This document shows positions 39,069-48,997 of a DNA stretch of 64,000 nt, one piece after another; positions within the stretch are counted from its first letter, which is position 1, and every line of letters begins with the position of its first letter. The notes beneath the pieces are model-generated. The model made no database searches. It saw only the letters and a program-made list of their open reading frames with translations, and was not told the origin of the DNA. The stretch covers positions 61,534 to 125,533 of the forward strand of contig NZ_JAQTLH010000006.1 of assembly GCF_028714975.1 (NCBI RefSeq), in the 5' to 3' direction. Made by a program: the position numbers and the translations under genes. Source of the stretch: Sulfurimonas sp. Its GTDB lineage: Bacteria > Campylobacterota > Campylobacteria > Campylobacterales > Sulfurimonadaceae.

Positions 39069-41090
39069 ATGATAAAACCACTACTGATTGAGATTGGTGT
39101 AGAAGAGCTTCCTGCCATTCCGCTTTTAAAAGAGTTAAAAAATATTGAGAAGAAATATGCCGACATTTTAGAAAAAAATTCACTTTTGTGTGAGTTTGAG
39201 TTTTACTATACTCCTCGTCGTTTGGTTATTTGGCACAGAGAGTTTAAAACCGAGCAAGATGACTCTACGGAGGAGTTTTTTGGTGCACCTTTAGAAGTCG
39301 CATATAAAGACGGCAAAGCAACGCCTGCTGCAGAGGGATTTGCTAAAAAATGCGGCGTAACTATGGAAGCAATCGGTTCTGCACAAAAAGGCGGCAAAGA
39401 GGTTCTTTACTATAAAAAAGAGGTTGCAGGAAAGCCGTCGATTGAGCTAATCGGCGATATTGTCGATACATGGATTAAATCTTTGGATTTCGGCAAATCT
39501 ATGCGATGGGGAAGTTTAAGCGAGAGTTTTATCCGTCCTATCCGTTGGGTAAATATACTTTTTGGCGATGAGTCTGTAAATGTAGAACTCTTTGGCGTAA
39601 AATCGGCAAAAAAGACTTTTGTACACCGCATTAGCAATTTTAATTCAGTCTCAATTAACGGGGCAAAAGAGTATTTTGAAGTTTTAAAAGCCGGCGGAGT
39701 AACACTTTTCCCAGAACTTAGACGAGAGAGTATTTTAAACAACTTCTCTTTGCTTGAAAAAGAGAGCGGTATTAAAATAGAGTGTGATGAAGACCTGCTT
39801 GATGAAGTTGTAGCTATTACAGAACATCCTACTGCAATTTTGGGTTCATTTGACGAAGAGTTTTTAAAACTTCCTCCCGAAGTTATCATTACTTCTATGA
39901 AAGAGCACCAAAGATATTTTCCGGTTTTTAAAGACGGCAAGTTGATAAATAAATTTGTTGTAGTTTCAAATGCTCTGACAGATGATTTTTCCAAAGTTAT
40001 TGAGGGAAATGAGAGAGTTCTGCGCCCTCGTTTGGCTGATGCGCTTTTCTTTTACAACAACGATTTGAAAAAGGGACTTAGTACAAACGGACTGGAAAAA
40101 GTCGTATTTATGAACGGTCTTGGAACGGTTGCCGACAAGATAGAGCGCGAGAGAAAAATCGCAAATGCTCTTTTTGATATGTACAAACCAAAAGAGTCAA
40201 GCAAAGAGATGTTAAATCGTGCCGTATCTCTTGCAAAAGCAGACCTAATGAGCGAGATGGTATATGAGTTTACAGAGCTTCAAGGTCTTATGGGATGTTA
40301 CTATGCAAAAGCACTCGGGGAGAGCGATGAAGTCGCAACTGCGATAAAAGAACAGTATTTGCCAGACGGTGAAGATAGTGCGCTTCCTTCAACGCCTATG
40401 AGCGCAATTGTAGCCATGAGTTTAAAACTTGACACTCTTATAGGACTCTTTAGCGTAAATCAAATTCCTACAGGCTCACGCGATCCGTTTGCACTTCGTC
40501 GTGCGGTCAACGGACTTATAAGAATAACAAAAGAGCATAATTTAGAGTTTAATATAGTTGAAACTCTAACTATGCTTAGCAAGGATTATGCAGAGTTTGA
40601 TATCTCAAAACTTGAAGCATTCTTTTTAGAGAGATTAAGACAATATTTTAAAGTAAATCCGTCTATCATAGAAGCCGTACTTGCTTCGGGGGAGAGAGAA
40701 CTGCTCTCTATCGGTAAAAAGATAGATGCGTTAGAGACTATGGTAAAGAGCGAAGGTTTTAGCGAATCTTTTTCAACATTTAAAAGAGTTGCAAACATTA
40801 CTAAAGATATCGATATGTCAAATGAGTTTAGAGTCGATGTTAAGCTATTTGAAGCAAAAGCAGAAGAAGCTCTTTTTGCTAAATATAGTGAAGTATTATC
40901 ATCTAAGTACGACTCATACGAAGAGGAGCTTGATGCGCTTTTAGGTCTTAAACCGCAGCTTGACAAGTTTTTCGATGATGTAATGGTAAATGCCGAGGAT
41001 GAAAAAGTTAGAAATAACAGAAAATCTCTAGTTGCTTCTATATACAAAAGTATCCTAAAAATTGCAGATATTAAAGAAGTGAGTATTTAA
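39069..41090 (+). CDS. glyS: Glycyl-tRNA synthetase beta subunit
   Basis: MIKPLLIEIGVEELPA start (in frame with ORF-track start 38949), LFYTPRRL-type motif, NQIPTGSRDPFALRR. Confidence 0.95.
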   Translation: MIKPLLIEIGVEELPAIPLLKELKNIEKKYADILEKNSLLCEFEFYYTPRRLVIWHREFKTEQDDSTEEFFGAPLEVAYKDGKATPAAEGFAKKCGVTMEAIGSAQKGGKEVLYYKKEVAGKPSIELIGDIVDTWIKSLDFGKSMRWGSLSESFIRPIRWVNILFGDESVNVELFGVKSAKKTFVHRISNFNSVSINGAKEYFEVLKAGGVTLFPELRRESILNNFSLLEKESGIKIECDEDLLDEVVAITEHPTAILGSFDEEFLKLPPEVIITSMKEHQRYFPVFKDGKLINKFVVVSNALTDDFSKVIEGNERVLRPRLADALFFYNNDLKKGLSTNGLEKVVFMNGLGTVADKIERERKIANALFDMYKPKESSKEMLNRAVSLAKADLMSEMVYEFTELQGLMGCYYAKALGESDEVATAIKEQYLPDGEDSALPSTPMSAIVAMSLKLDTLIGLFSVNQIPTGSRDPFALRRAVNGLIRITKEHNLEFNIVETLTMLSKDYAEFDISKLEAFFLERLRQYFKVNPSIIEAVLASGERELLSIGKKIDALETMVKSEGFSESFSTFKRVANITKDIDMSNEFRVDVKLFEAKAEEALFAKYSEVLSSKYDSYEEELDALLGLKPQLDKFFDDVMVNAEDEKVRNNRKSLVASIYKSILKIADIKEVSI

Positions 41091-41125
41091 GTAGATTTTT
41101 TGAATTAAATTTTGATACAATAAAT

Positions 41126-41165
41126 AAATTGGAGAGATTTCAAGCGTTTTGCGGCTTTCCAATTT
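41126..41165 (+). promoter_or_regulatory. 5'-UTR hairpin upstream of host-attachment-like gene
   Basis: AAATTGGAGAG...CTTTCCAATTT 11-bp stem with one G:U. Confidence 0.4.
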
Positions 41166-41186
41166 TATTACAAAATAGGAGTTATC

Positions 41187-41618
41187 ATGTTATCAAAACT
41201 TATTATCGTCACAGATTTACAGCGTTACAAACTATTTACAAATAAACAAGATCCACTAGGGAGAGAGTCGGTCGAACTTCTTGAAAGTGCCGACAGTTTA
41301 GACATTCATCAGAGATTAAGTGAAAAAGTAACTGATAGAAAAGGTAATTTTCAAAGTTCTCGTGGCAGCGGTTCGGGTGAAGATCACAATCTTGCTCTTG
41401 AAGAGGAGCGCAGACGCATTAAAGAGATTGCAAAACAGATCTCTCAAGCACTTCATAACCATAGTTGTAAATCTTGGTATCTTGCTGCGCCTAAAGCGAT
41501 TAACAATAAATTAGTAGAACTGCTTGAGCCTGCTCTTAAAGATAAGTTGGAGATAAATCTTCATGCTGATTTGACAAAGATTCCCGATAACGAGTTGTTA
41601 GAACATTTTACTAAGTAA
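41187..41618 (+). CDS. Host attachment protein-like
   Basis: Small protein with IIVTDLQRYKLF start, RRIKEIAKQISQAL and LHADLTKIPDNELLEHF end, as in the host-attachment family. Confidence 0.65.
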   Translation: MLSKLIIVTDLQRYKLFTNKQDPLGRESVELLESADSLDIHQRLSEKVTDRKGNFQSSRGSGSGEDHNLALEEERRRIKEIAKQISQALHNHSCKSWYLAAPKAINNKLVELLEPALKDKLEINLHADLTKIPDNELLEHFTK

Positions 41619-41666
41619 AAGTAGTTTAGGAGAGCTTCAAAAAAGAGGCTCTCCTTTATTGAGGAT

Positions 41667-42401
41667 TTAACTTGTTTTTATAATTGACGGCGGAAAAGTT
41701 GAAAACGCTTTTTTAAAAGCGTTCGCTCTTACATCTCTGAATTTTCCAGTAGCAAGAGGCGGCAGAAAGTATGCCAGCTCTAGGCTCTCTTTTACATCAT
41801 AATTGTTATCATACATGTATGCTACCTCTTTTCCCAGTTTTACGGCTTGTGCGGCAAGATTTCTTGCATAGGTAATAATATTTTTATGATGCTTATCAAA
41901 CTTATTTCCCGAACCAAAAAATACAAATTTACCGCTTAGGCGAATATTTAGGTAGTCAAGATAGTTAAGCCCTTTATCGTATCTTGTGAGTTGATTACTT
42001 GTGTATTTATCCAAGTCTGCATCAAACTCTTCAAGTACCGTAGTCGGCTCAATATCGGGTCTATTTAAACCAAAAAGATATTTTATCTCTATAAGTTTGC
42101 CCCTATATCCGTCTTTGATGGCTGAAGAAAAGAGGTTACAGTAGTTGTCAAAATTTAGTTCGCAATATTTACCGTCAAATACATAACCCTGAGAAGCGAG
42201 TTTAGTGTTGCAGTTGTATCCTACGGGAGAAATAGTCGGGTTGTATAAGAAGATAGTTCCTGCAACAGTTTTACGCTTGTTATCAAGCATTTTTTGCAGC
42301 TGTTCTATATCTATGATTTCATCGCTTTCTTGTATATAAATATATTGCTCCGTGAGATATTCCATATCAAAGCTTGTTGAGAATTTTCCAAATGCTTGCA
42401 A
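41667..42401 (-). CDS. Hypothetical protein
   Basis: 244-aa ORF, no recognised motif. Confidence 0.6.
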   Translation of the reverse strand: MQAFGKFSTSFDMEYLTEQYIYIQESDEIIDIEQLQKMLDNKRKTVAGTIFLYNPTISPVGYNCNTKLASQGYVFDGKYCELNFDNYCNLFSSAIKDGYRGKLIEIKYLFGLNRPDIEPTTVLEEFDADLDKYTSNQLTRYDKGLNYLDYLNIRLSGKFVFFGSGNKFDKHHKNIITYARNLAAQAVKLGKEVAYMYDNNYDVKESLELAYFLPPLATGKFRDVRANAFKKAFSTFPPSIIKTS

Positions 42402-42488
42402 ATTAAATCCTAAAATTATTTTATGGAATTATACTATACAAAAAAGAAAACTTTTTGCTTTGTTTGTATAAGATATAGATTATAGACT

Positions 42489-44321
42489 GTGAGGAATTTT
42501 TTAATGTATAATGGTTTTAGACGCACTGTTTTATTTTTTTTGTTTTTTGTATTTATTACGCAGCTCAGCGCATTAGAAGTTTTTAAAGTTAATGATAAGA
42601 CGCAAAAGATTAGTTTATCCAAGCATTCTGAACTCTTTTTTGATGCACAAAACCATTTTACATATGAAGATGTATCCAAAGATTTATTTAATGATAATTT
42701 TAAACCTGTAAAATCAGAATCATCTTATATCGGTTATACAAATGATACTGCCTGGATGCGTTTTAGCATGTTAAATGATTCGCATGAGCTTTTTGAGGGT
42801 AAAATAGAAATACCTGTTTCATGGGTGAGTGGGATGTCTTTTTATGTAAGAAAAGGTGAAGAATTAAATGTAACAAATTTTAGTCCGGCTTTTTCGTCTA
42901 AGGCCGGAGAAGTTTATGCAAAATCTCTCTTTTTTCCGATAACAATAGAGCCGTCGCAAAATGCCATAGTTTATATAAAAGTAAAAAGCAAAGGCGCTTT
43001 AACGCTTGCTCCGCAACTTTATTCACAAAAAAAAGCAATAGAGCGTTTGGCATATATCACTATGTTAAACGGTGCATTGATTGGTATAGTATTTATTATG
43101 CTTTTTTATAATGTAAATAATTATTTAAAATTTAAAGATAAAAATTATCTGTTTTATGTGCTTTATTTGGTGAGTTTATTCTTTTTAATGGGTGTTTATT
43201 ACGGATACGGTATTTACCCGTTTTCTAAAAACGGCTCGATATATAATGAAAATATCTCTTTAGCGATGTCGGCATTTACTCTTTTTACAAGTATGTTGTT
43301 TACTAAAAGTTTTTTAAATCTAGACAGATATCTTCCAAATAGTGAGCGTTACTTTTTTATTTTACTTTTGCTCTCTGCGCTTCTTGGCGGTTTTGGTTTT
43401 ATAATGGGTGATAGTTTGATTTCACTTTATGTCGTTATGCTTTTTTCGTTAATATCTTTCCTATTTTTGATATTTGTTTCTGCTTTTTCATTGCATAAAA
43501 AGATTTCAGGAAGCATTTACTTGTTGTTGGCATGGCTGTCATTAGCATTGGGAGCATTAGTGTCATTAATGGCAGTTTTAGGCTTTATGCACTATTATGA
43601 TTATATGTATAATTTTTATGCTTTTGCGGTTATATTAAATATTATGATGATCTCTTTTGCATTGACCTCCCGCGTTGAAGATATTGAGATGCAGTGTGAG
43701 CTTGAGGTTAAAAAAGAGCATGAAGTAGCCGATAGACTCAATTTATCAAAAAAAGAGTTAAGAGAGTTAAATGAAAAACTAGAGCGTAAAGTTCAAAGCC
43801 AAGAGCGGGAACTTTTAGCAAAAGCAAAAGAGAATGAAAAATTTTCTACAAAAGATGAAGTAACCGAAATCTACAACAAGGCAAAACTTGAAGAAGTATT
43901 AACAGATGAGCTTCATAGATCAAAAAGATACTTATATAAATTTAGTGTAATAGTAATCAATATTGACGGTATGAAAGCCATAAACGATACTCACGGTTAT
44001 CAGGTCGGAAATTCGGTTATGAAAGAGATGGCTGATTTATTTATGCGCAATATTCGCTATTTGGACACAATCGGTCGCTGGAGTGAGAGCGAATATCTAA
44101 TAATTTGCCCTGAAACCGATGCTGAACATGCAGTTATAGTTGCGCAACATCTCCAAAAATTGATAGAAAAAAATAAATTCTTTTTTATAGGAACGGCTAC
44201 GGCTAGTTTTGGAGTAACGGGCTATAGTGCTGATGATACTATGCAAGATATAATGAAAAGAGGTTATGAGGCACTTACAAAGGCTAAAGAGAGCGGTAAA
44301 AATAGAGTAGAGATGCTCTAA
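42489..44321 (+). CDS. 7TMR-DISM receptor with GGDEF-like domain (degenerate signature)
   Basis: N-terminal DISM extracellular region, 7 TM segments, C-terminal GGDEF fold with WSESEY at the signature. Confidence 0.85.
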   Translation: MRNFLMYNGFRRTVLFFLFFVFITQLSALEVFKVNDKTQKISLSKHSELFFDAQNHFTYEDVSKDLFNDNFKPVKSESSYIGYTNDTAWMRFSMLNDSHELFEGKIEIPVSWVSGMSFYVRKGEELNVTNFSPAFSSKAGEVYAKSLFFPITIEPSQNAIVYIKVKSKGALTLAPQLYSQKKAIERLAYITMLNGALIGIVFIMLFYNVNNYLKFKDKNYLFYVLYLVSLFFLMGVYYGYGIYPFSKNGSIYNENISLAMSAFTLFTSMLFTKSFLNLDRYLPNSERYFFILLLLSALLGGFGFIMGDSLISLYVVMLFSLISFLFLIFVSAFSLHKKISGSIYLLLAWLSLALGALVSLMAVLGFMHYYDYMYNFYAFAVILNIMMISFALTSRVEDIEMQCELEVKKEHEVADRLNLSKKELRELNEKLERKVQSQERELLAKAKENEKFSTKDEVTEIYNKAKLEEVLTDELHRSKRYLYKFSVIVINIDGMKAINDTHGYQVGNSVMKEMADLFMRNIRYLDTIGRWSESEYLIICPETDAEHAVIVAQHLQKLIEKNKFFFIGTATASFGVTGYSADDTMQDIMKRGYEALTKAKESGKNRVEML

Positions 44322-44322
44322 A

Positions 44323-45039
44323 TCAACACCGATATTTGATTTTACTCAAATACAAACCGTTGCTTTTTGCAGGTTTTATTTTGTGTCTTTTTTTACACTC
44401 TAGCTGTTCTCTTATCTCGTTGGCGTCAAGAGTTAAAAGAGCTCCGACCATCAGTCTGATTTGACTTCTTAAAAATCCGTTTGCTTCAAAGTTTAGGATT
44501 ATAAACCCTTTATGTCTATATGCAAAAGCTCTGTATATAACTCTAGTCGTGCTCTTTATATCACTTCCGCTTTTCATAAACCTTTTAAAATCAAATTCGC
44601 CGCAAAAAAGTTTTATATTTTTCTCTATTTTCGTAAAATCAACGCTATCTAAAAAAGTCACATAATTATCTTCAAAAGGGTTGCTTTGCCCCTCTTTTAT
44701 AATGTATCTGTAAACTCTTTTTTTTGCACTGTATCTTGCATGAAAATCATCGTCTACTGCTTTTATGCTTTTTATATGAATGGATGATGGGAGCATATCG
44801 TTTAAAACTTTTTTGAGCTTTGTTAAATTGCTCCAAAATTCCGGTAAATCAATATGACAAACTTGTCCCGCAGCATGAACGCCTCTGTCTGTTCTTCCGC
44901 TTGGAGTTGCTTTTGAGTCTATATTTAATTGCCCCAAAGCACTTTCTACTCTTCCAAATATAGTATTTGGTGAACTCTCTTGTGTTTGAGAGCCTAGAAA
45001 ATTTGTGCCGTCATAGGCAAGAGTTAGGGCACATCTCAT
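44323..45039 (-). CDS. truA: tRNA pseudouridine synthase A
   Basis: LAYDGTNFLGSQ, SGRTDRGVHAAGQVCH. Confidence 0.95.
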   Translation of the reverse strand: MRCALTLAYDGTNFLGSQTQESSPNTIFGRVESALGQLNIDSKATPSGRTDRGVHAAGQVCHIDLPEFWSNLTKLKKVLNDMLPSSIHIKSIKAVDDDFHARYSAKKRVYRYIIKEGQSNPFEDNYVTFLDSVDFTKIEKNIKLFCGEFDFKRFMKSGSDIKSTTRVIYRAFAYRHKGFIILNFEANGFLRSQIRLMVGALLTLDANEIREQLECKKRHKIKPAKSNGLYLSKIKYRC

Positions 45040-46065
45040 CTAAAACTTGGCAACAATTGTTTTTTTATAGATTGCATATGTAGTTATAAGCCATCCAAAA
45101 GTTAAAACCGGCAAGGCATAAGCAGAGATAAGAAGTTGAAGCGACATGGCAAGAGCATAGTAGATGATAATTCCTAAAAATAAAAAGAGATAAATTTTTC
45201 CTTTTTGATGTCTTGCATGAATAATACCGATACTTGCAACGGCAAATAGACTAAGCATCGGAAAAATACTAAGTAAAATATTGGTTATTAACTTTTTCTC
45301 CATTTTAGACGACAACGACGAATCTTTAGGAAACCAATACTCTAGTGCTGTTTGATATTCATCTAAGTCTGTTTTCATAGTATCGTTTATAAACATAACT
45401 TCAAAATTTATTTGTGTAAATTTCTCTTTTGAGTAACTATACCCCTCTCCGGAGGTAAGCTTAAGTCTTAAAATTCCCGAATCATTTATGATTTGGGCCT
45501 GTTTTGCTCCTACCAAAACTTCTTCATTTTGTTTTTTGTTGAACAAAATTACATCAGAGTATGTCTCGTCGAGGTTATCTTTCCCGATATATAGTAACCA
45601 TTCACCGAATTTATGTCCAAATTCAGAAGCTGATAAATTGAATTTTGCTTCACTTTTTTTGTATGATAAAAAGTTGTATGAAAGCACTTTCGCATGTGGG
45701 AATAGTACGAAAAAATTAAAAAGAAGTATCGTAGATAAAAATAGGGCAGGAACAAAGAGTGTTTTTAAAATAAACTTAGGTTTAATTCCAAGAGCAAATA
45801 GAACGATTATCTCATTATCGTTTGAGAGTTTAAATAGAGTAAGCGTAGCGGCCACAAAGAATGATATCGGAAGTGTGTAAAAGAGAAGTTCCGGTAACAT
45901 AAAGAAAAAGAGCTTACTCATCTCAAAGAGAGATAGTTTGATTACGGCCGTATATGTAGCCATCTTTATCAAAAAAACTATAGATGCTATGGAGAAAAGC
46001 GGTAAAAATATCGATAAAAATAGAATAAAGAGAGACTGCTTTATATAGTTTTGTAATATTTTCAT
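45040..46065 (-). CDS. LptF/LptG (YjgP/YjgQ) family permease
   Basis: Six-TM YjgP/Q-type protein; ELLFYTLPISFFVAATLTLFKLSNDNEII. Confidence 0.85.
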   Translation of the reverse strand: MKILQNYIKQSLFILFLSIFLPLFSIASIVFLIKMATYTAVIKLSLFEMSKLFFFMLPELLFYTLPISFFVAATLTLFKLSNDNEIIVLFALGIKPKFILKTLFVPALFLSTILLFNFFVLFPHAKVLSYNFLSYKKSEAKFNLSASEFGHKFGEWLLYIGKDNLDETYSDVILFNKKQNEEVLVGAKQAQIINDSGILRLKLTSGEGYSYSKEKFTQINFEVMFINDTMKTDLDEYQTALEYWFPKDSSLSSKMEKKLITNILLSIFPMLSLFAVASIGIIHARHQKGKIYLFLFLGIIIYYALAMSLQLLISAYALPVLTFGWLITTYAIYKKTIVAKF

Positions 46066-46880
46066 CAGTAATTTGCCTCAATGTAGCTTAAAATCGGGCT
46101 GTCAAATATATATACTATAAATGTAGCCACAGCTAAAAACGGCACAAAAGGAACACGCTGCTCCTCTTTTGATCTATTCATTACAAATAGCATAACAGGC
46201 AGTGACAAAAGAGCCGATAAAAATATAGCAACAAGAGTGAGTTTAACTCCAAGAAGTGCTCCCATAGTAGCAGCAACCATTATATCCCCCTCTCCCATTG
46301 CTTCTATAAACGGGTATGTATGATAGTTTTTCGTCCAAGGCGTTATAGTTTTTTTTGCATGTCTGTGAGCTGATGAAGTAAGTGCATAAGAGATGGCAAA
46401 TCTTAGCAGAGTAAATCCGCCGGCAAAGAGCAGGGCGTTTTGAAAGTTTGCAGCGATTCCGCTTATACTCCATGCTCCAAATACCGCAAAGAGCAAAGCC
46501 AGAAGATTTAGCGAGTCAGGAATCATTTTGTACTTAAAATCTATCATAGAGAGTGCTAGTAGAGTTAAAAAACTAAATCCAATCAAAAGAGGGGGAAAGC
46601 TAAGTCCGAATTTATTTGCCAAAACCAAAAAAATCAAGCCTGAAGCGAGCTCGATAAGCGGATACTGAAGTGAAATTTTAGTATTGCAAAACGAGCATCT
46701 TCCTCGTAAAAAAATCCAAGAGAAAAGAGGTATGTTGTGCCAAGGTTTAAGAGGATTTTTACATGTCGGGCAGTGAGAAGCATCAAATACGATGCTCTCA
46801 TCTTTTGGAAGCCGTAAGATAATCACATTTAAAAATGAACCAAAAAGGGTTCCTAAGATAAAAGCCAATGCTAGTTCCAC
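46065..46880 (-). CDS. Prepilin peptidase (type IV, GspO/PilD)
   Basis: CPTCKNPLKPWHNIPLFSWIFLRGRCSFCNTKI and GEGDIMVAA. Confidence 0.95.
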   Translation of the reverse strand: MELALAFILGTLFGSFLNVIILRLPKDESIVFDASHCPTCKNPLKPWHNIPLFSWIFLRGRCSFCNTKISLQYPLIELASGLIFLVLANKFGLSFPPLLIGFSFLTLLALSMIDFKYKMIPDSLNLLALLFAVFGAWSISGIAANFQNALLFAGGFTLLRFAISYALTSSAHRHAKKTITPWTKNYHTYPFIEAMGEGDIMVAATMGALLGVKLTLVAIFLSALLSLPVMLFVMNRSKEEQRVPFVPFLAVATFIVYIFDSPILSYIEANY

Positions 46881-47557
46881 TATTTTAATCCTCCGAATCT
46901 TCTCTCAATTTTTGTAAAATCTTTTATAATTTTTTCTAATTCATTTGTCGTAAAATCAGGCCAGAGTGTGTCGGTAAAAAATAGTTCCGCATAAGCAGCC
47001 TGCCATAGTAAAAAATTAGATAGTCGATGATCTCCGCCCGTACGGATAATCAAATCAACATCATGTTTGCAATCAAGTGCATTTTTAAGCATCGCTTCCG
47101 TTATGTCGTTTTCATAATTTTTTATTCTGTTTACGGCTCTGATTATCTCGTCTTGTGCGCCGTAGTTAAGTGCAAGCGACTGAACTAAACCATCACAATG
47201 AGCGGTTTTTTCCTGAACATTTTTAATCGTTTGCTGCAGAGATTTTGAAAAAGCTCTTATGTCGCCGATTGCTTCAAATCTAATGTTGTGCTGTAGATAA
47301 TTTTCAAGTTCGCTATCTAAATATTTTTTTAAAAGTTTCATTAGATATTCGACTTCCAAACGAGGTCTTTTCCAATTTTCAGTTGAAAAAGCATAAAGTG
47401 TCAAGCTCTCGATATCATCATTTTTTGAACAAAACTCCGTTATTTCTCTGACTATTTTTGCACCGACTTCGTGACCCTCGGCTCTTTTTTTCCCCTTAAG
47501 CTCCGCCCAGCGACCGTTGCCGTCCATAATAATTGCTATATGTCTTGCTTTATTCAT
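46880..47557 (-). CDS. uppS: Undecaprenyl diphosphate synthase
   Basis: HIAIIMDGNGRWAE, LTLYAFSTENWKRP, DLIIRTGGDHRLSNFLLWQ. Confidence 0.96.
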   Translation of the reverse strand: MNKARHIAIIMDGNGRWAELKGKKRAEGHEVGAKIVREITEFCSKNDDIESLTLYAFSTENWKRPRLEVEYLMKLLKKYLDSELENYLQHNIRFEAIGDIRAFSKSLQQTIKNVQEKTAHCDGLVQSLALNYGAQDEIIRAVNRIKNYENDITEAMLKNALDCKHDVDLIIRTGGDHRLSNFLLWQAAYAELFFTDTLWPDFTTNELEKIIKDFTKIERRFGGLK

Positions 47558-47609
47558 ATAATTTTGTCCAAAAATTGTTTAATATCTATTGTAATTGTAC
47601 CTTTTTTTA

Positions 47610-48878
47610 TTATATCTTCTTTGCATGTTCTAAAATCTCAAATGCGACACTGAGTTTATCTGCCGTTGCAATAGACTCTGCTTTATCTGAAGTTATAAAA
47701 TCAACTTTGTTTGTGTCGCTTCCAAAACTTGAAGAATCTTTTAATATATTTAGACAAACTGCGTCTAAACCTTTATTTTCAATCATCTTTGAAGCATTCT
47801 CATGTGCATTTTTTTCATCCATTTCAGCCTTAAAACCGACGGTTATAATACCATTTTTATCAATAGCGCTTAAAATATCGATATTTTGTTTTAGTTTCAA
47901 ATCCCACTCGCTCCCAAGAGTCTCTTTTTTAAGTTTTCCCGTTTGCGTGTACGACGAGACATAGTCACTGACGGCTGCTGCCATAAAGAGGTATGGTTTT
48001 TTTTGAATCAGATGAATCTGTTCGTCTCTCATAAGCGTTGCTTTTGAAAGTTTGCCTTTTTTGGCGATGCGGATAGAATCGGTTAGATATTCTAGCATCT
48101 CGTTTGAACTCTCTACATCTATAGTGTATAGTTCAAGCGGCAAATCTTTGTCGAATTTACTTGAGATTAGATTTACATCCGCACCTTTGCAGTAGAGTGC
48201 GGCAGCTAAAGCCGAAGCCATCTTTCCGCTTGAAAAATTTGATATAAAACGAACTTCATCTATCTTCTCAATCGTTCCGCCACCCGTTACGATTACTCTT
48301 CTGTCTGCCCAAAACTCATCTTTTAAAAGAGCTTTTGCACAGTGCCAAAAAATCTCTATCGGTTCAGCCATAGCACCGTTTCCTACACTTTTGCATGCAA
48401 GCTCTTTTGTTTGCGTATCTACTATCTCATAGTTTGCAATACCCAGCATTTTAAGATTTGCTTTTGTAAAAGGGTTTTCAAGCATATTCGTATTTGCCGA
48501 GGGTGCAATTATTTTTAGGTGCGGATAGGCAAGCGCCGTTTGCAAAAGCATATTGTCGGCTATGGCATTTGCCAGTTTTGCTATAGTGTTTGCAGTTGCA
48601 GGAGCTATCACAAACAAATCTGCCCACTCTCCTACTTTTATGTGGTTATGATTTGTTGCCCACGACTCGTTTGTATCGTCCAATACTTGATTGCCTGAGA
48701 GAGTCTCAAAAGTAAGAGGCGTTACAAACTTTTTAGCGGCTTCGCTCATTACGACTTTAACCTCTGCTCCTGCTTTTGTAAGGATTCTTATGAGGTCGAG
48801 TGATTTATAAACTGCAATGGAACCGGTCACTCCAAGAAGTATTTTTTTACCGCTTAATAAATTTGACGGAATAAGCAT
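47610..48878 (-). CDS. coaBC: Bifunctional phosphopantothenoylcysteine decarboxylase/ligase
   Basis: ILLGVTGSIAVYKSLDLIRIL, APATANTIAKLANAIADN, TGGGTIEKIDEVRFISNFSSGKM. Confidence 0.95.
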   Translation of the reverse strand: MLIPSNLLSGKKILLGVTGSIAVYKSLDLIRILTKAGAEVKVVMSEAAKKFVTPLTFETLSGNQVLDDTNESWATNHNHIKVGEWADLFVIAPATANTIAKLANAIADNMLLQTALAYPHLKIIAPSANTNMLENPFTKANLKMLGIANYEIVDTQTKELACKSVGNGAMAEPIEIFWHCAKALLKDEFWADRRVIVTGGGTIEKIDEVRFISNFSSGKMASALAAALYCKGADVNLISSKFDKDLPLELYTIDVESSNEMLEYLTDSIRIAKKGKLSKATLMRDEQIHLIQKKPYLFMAAAVSDYVSSYTQTGKLKKETLGSEWDLKLKQNIDILSAIDKNGIITVGFKAEMDEKNAHENASKMIENKGLDAVCLNILKDSSSFGSDTNKVDFITSDKAESIATADKLSVAFEILEHAKKI

Positions 48879-48997
48879 ATTTTTTACCTTGTTTATTTAT
48901 TTTGTATTTTAACACGAAAAGTTGTTGATATAAATCAAGTATACTATTTTAATGTATGTTAAAATTTTAACTTATAATAATTAAAAGGATAGTTAAT

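Noticed and set aside
39410-39994. 194-aa minus-strand ORF inside glyS
   Set aside because: Antisense shadow of a well-recognised glyS reading frame.
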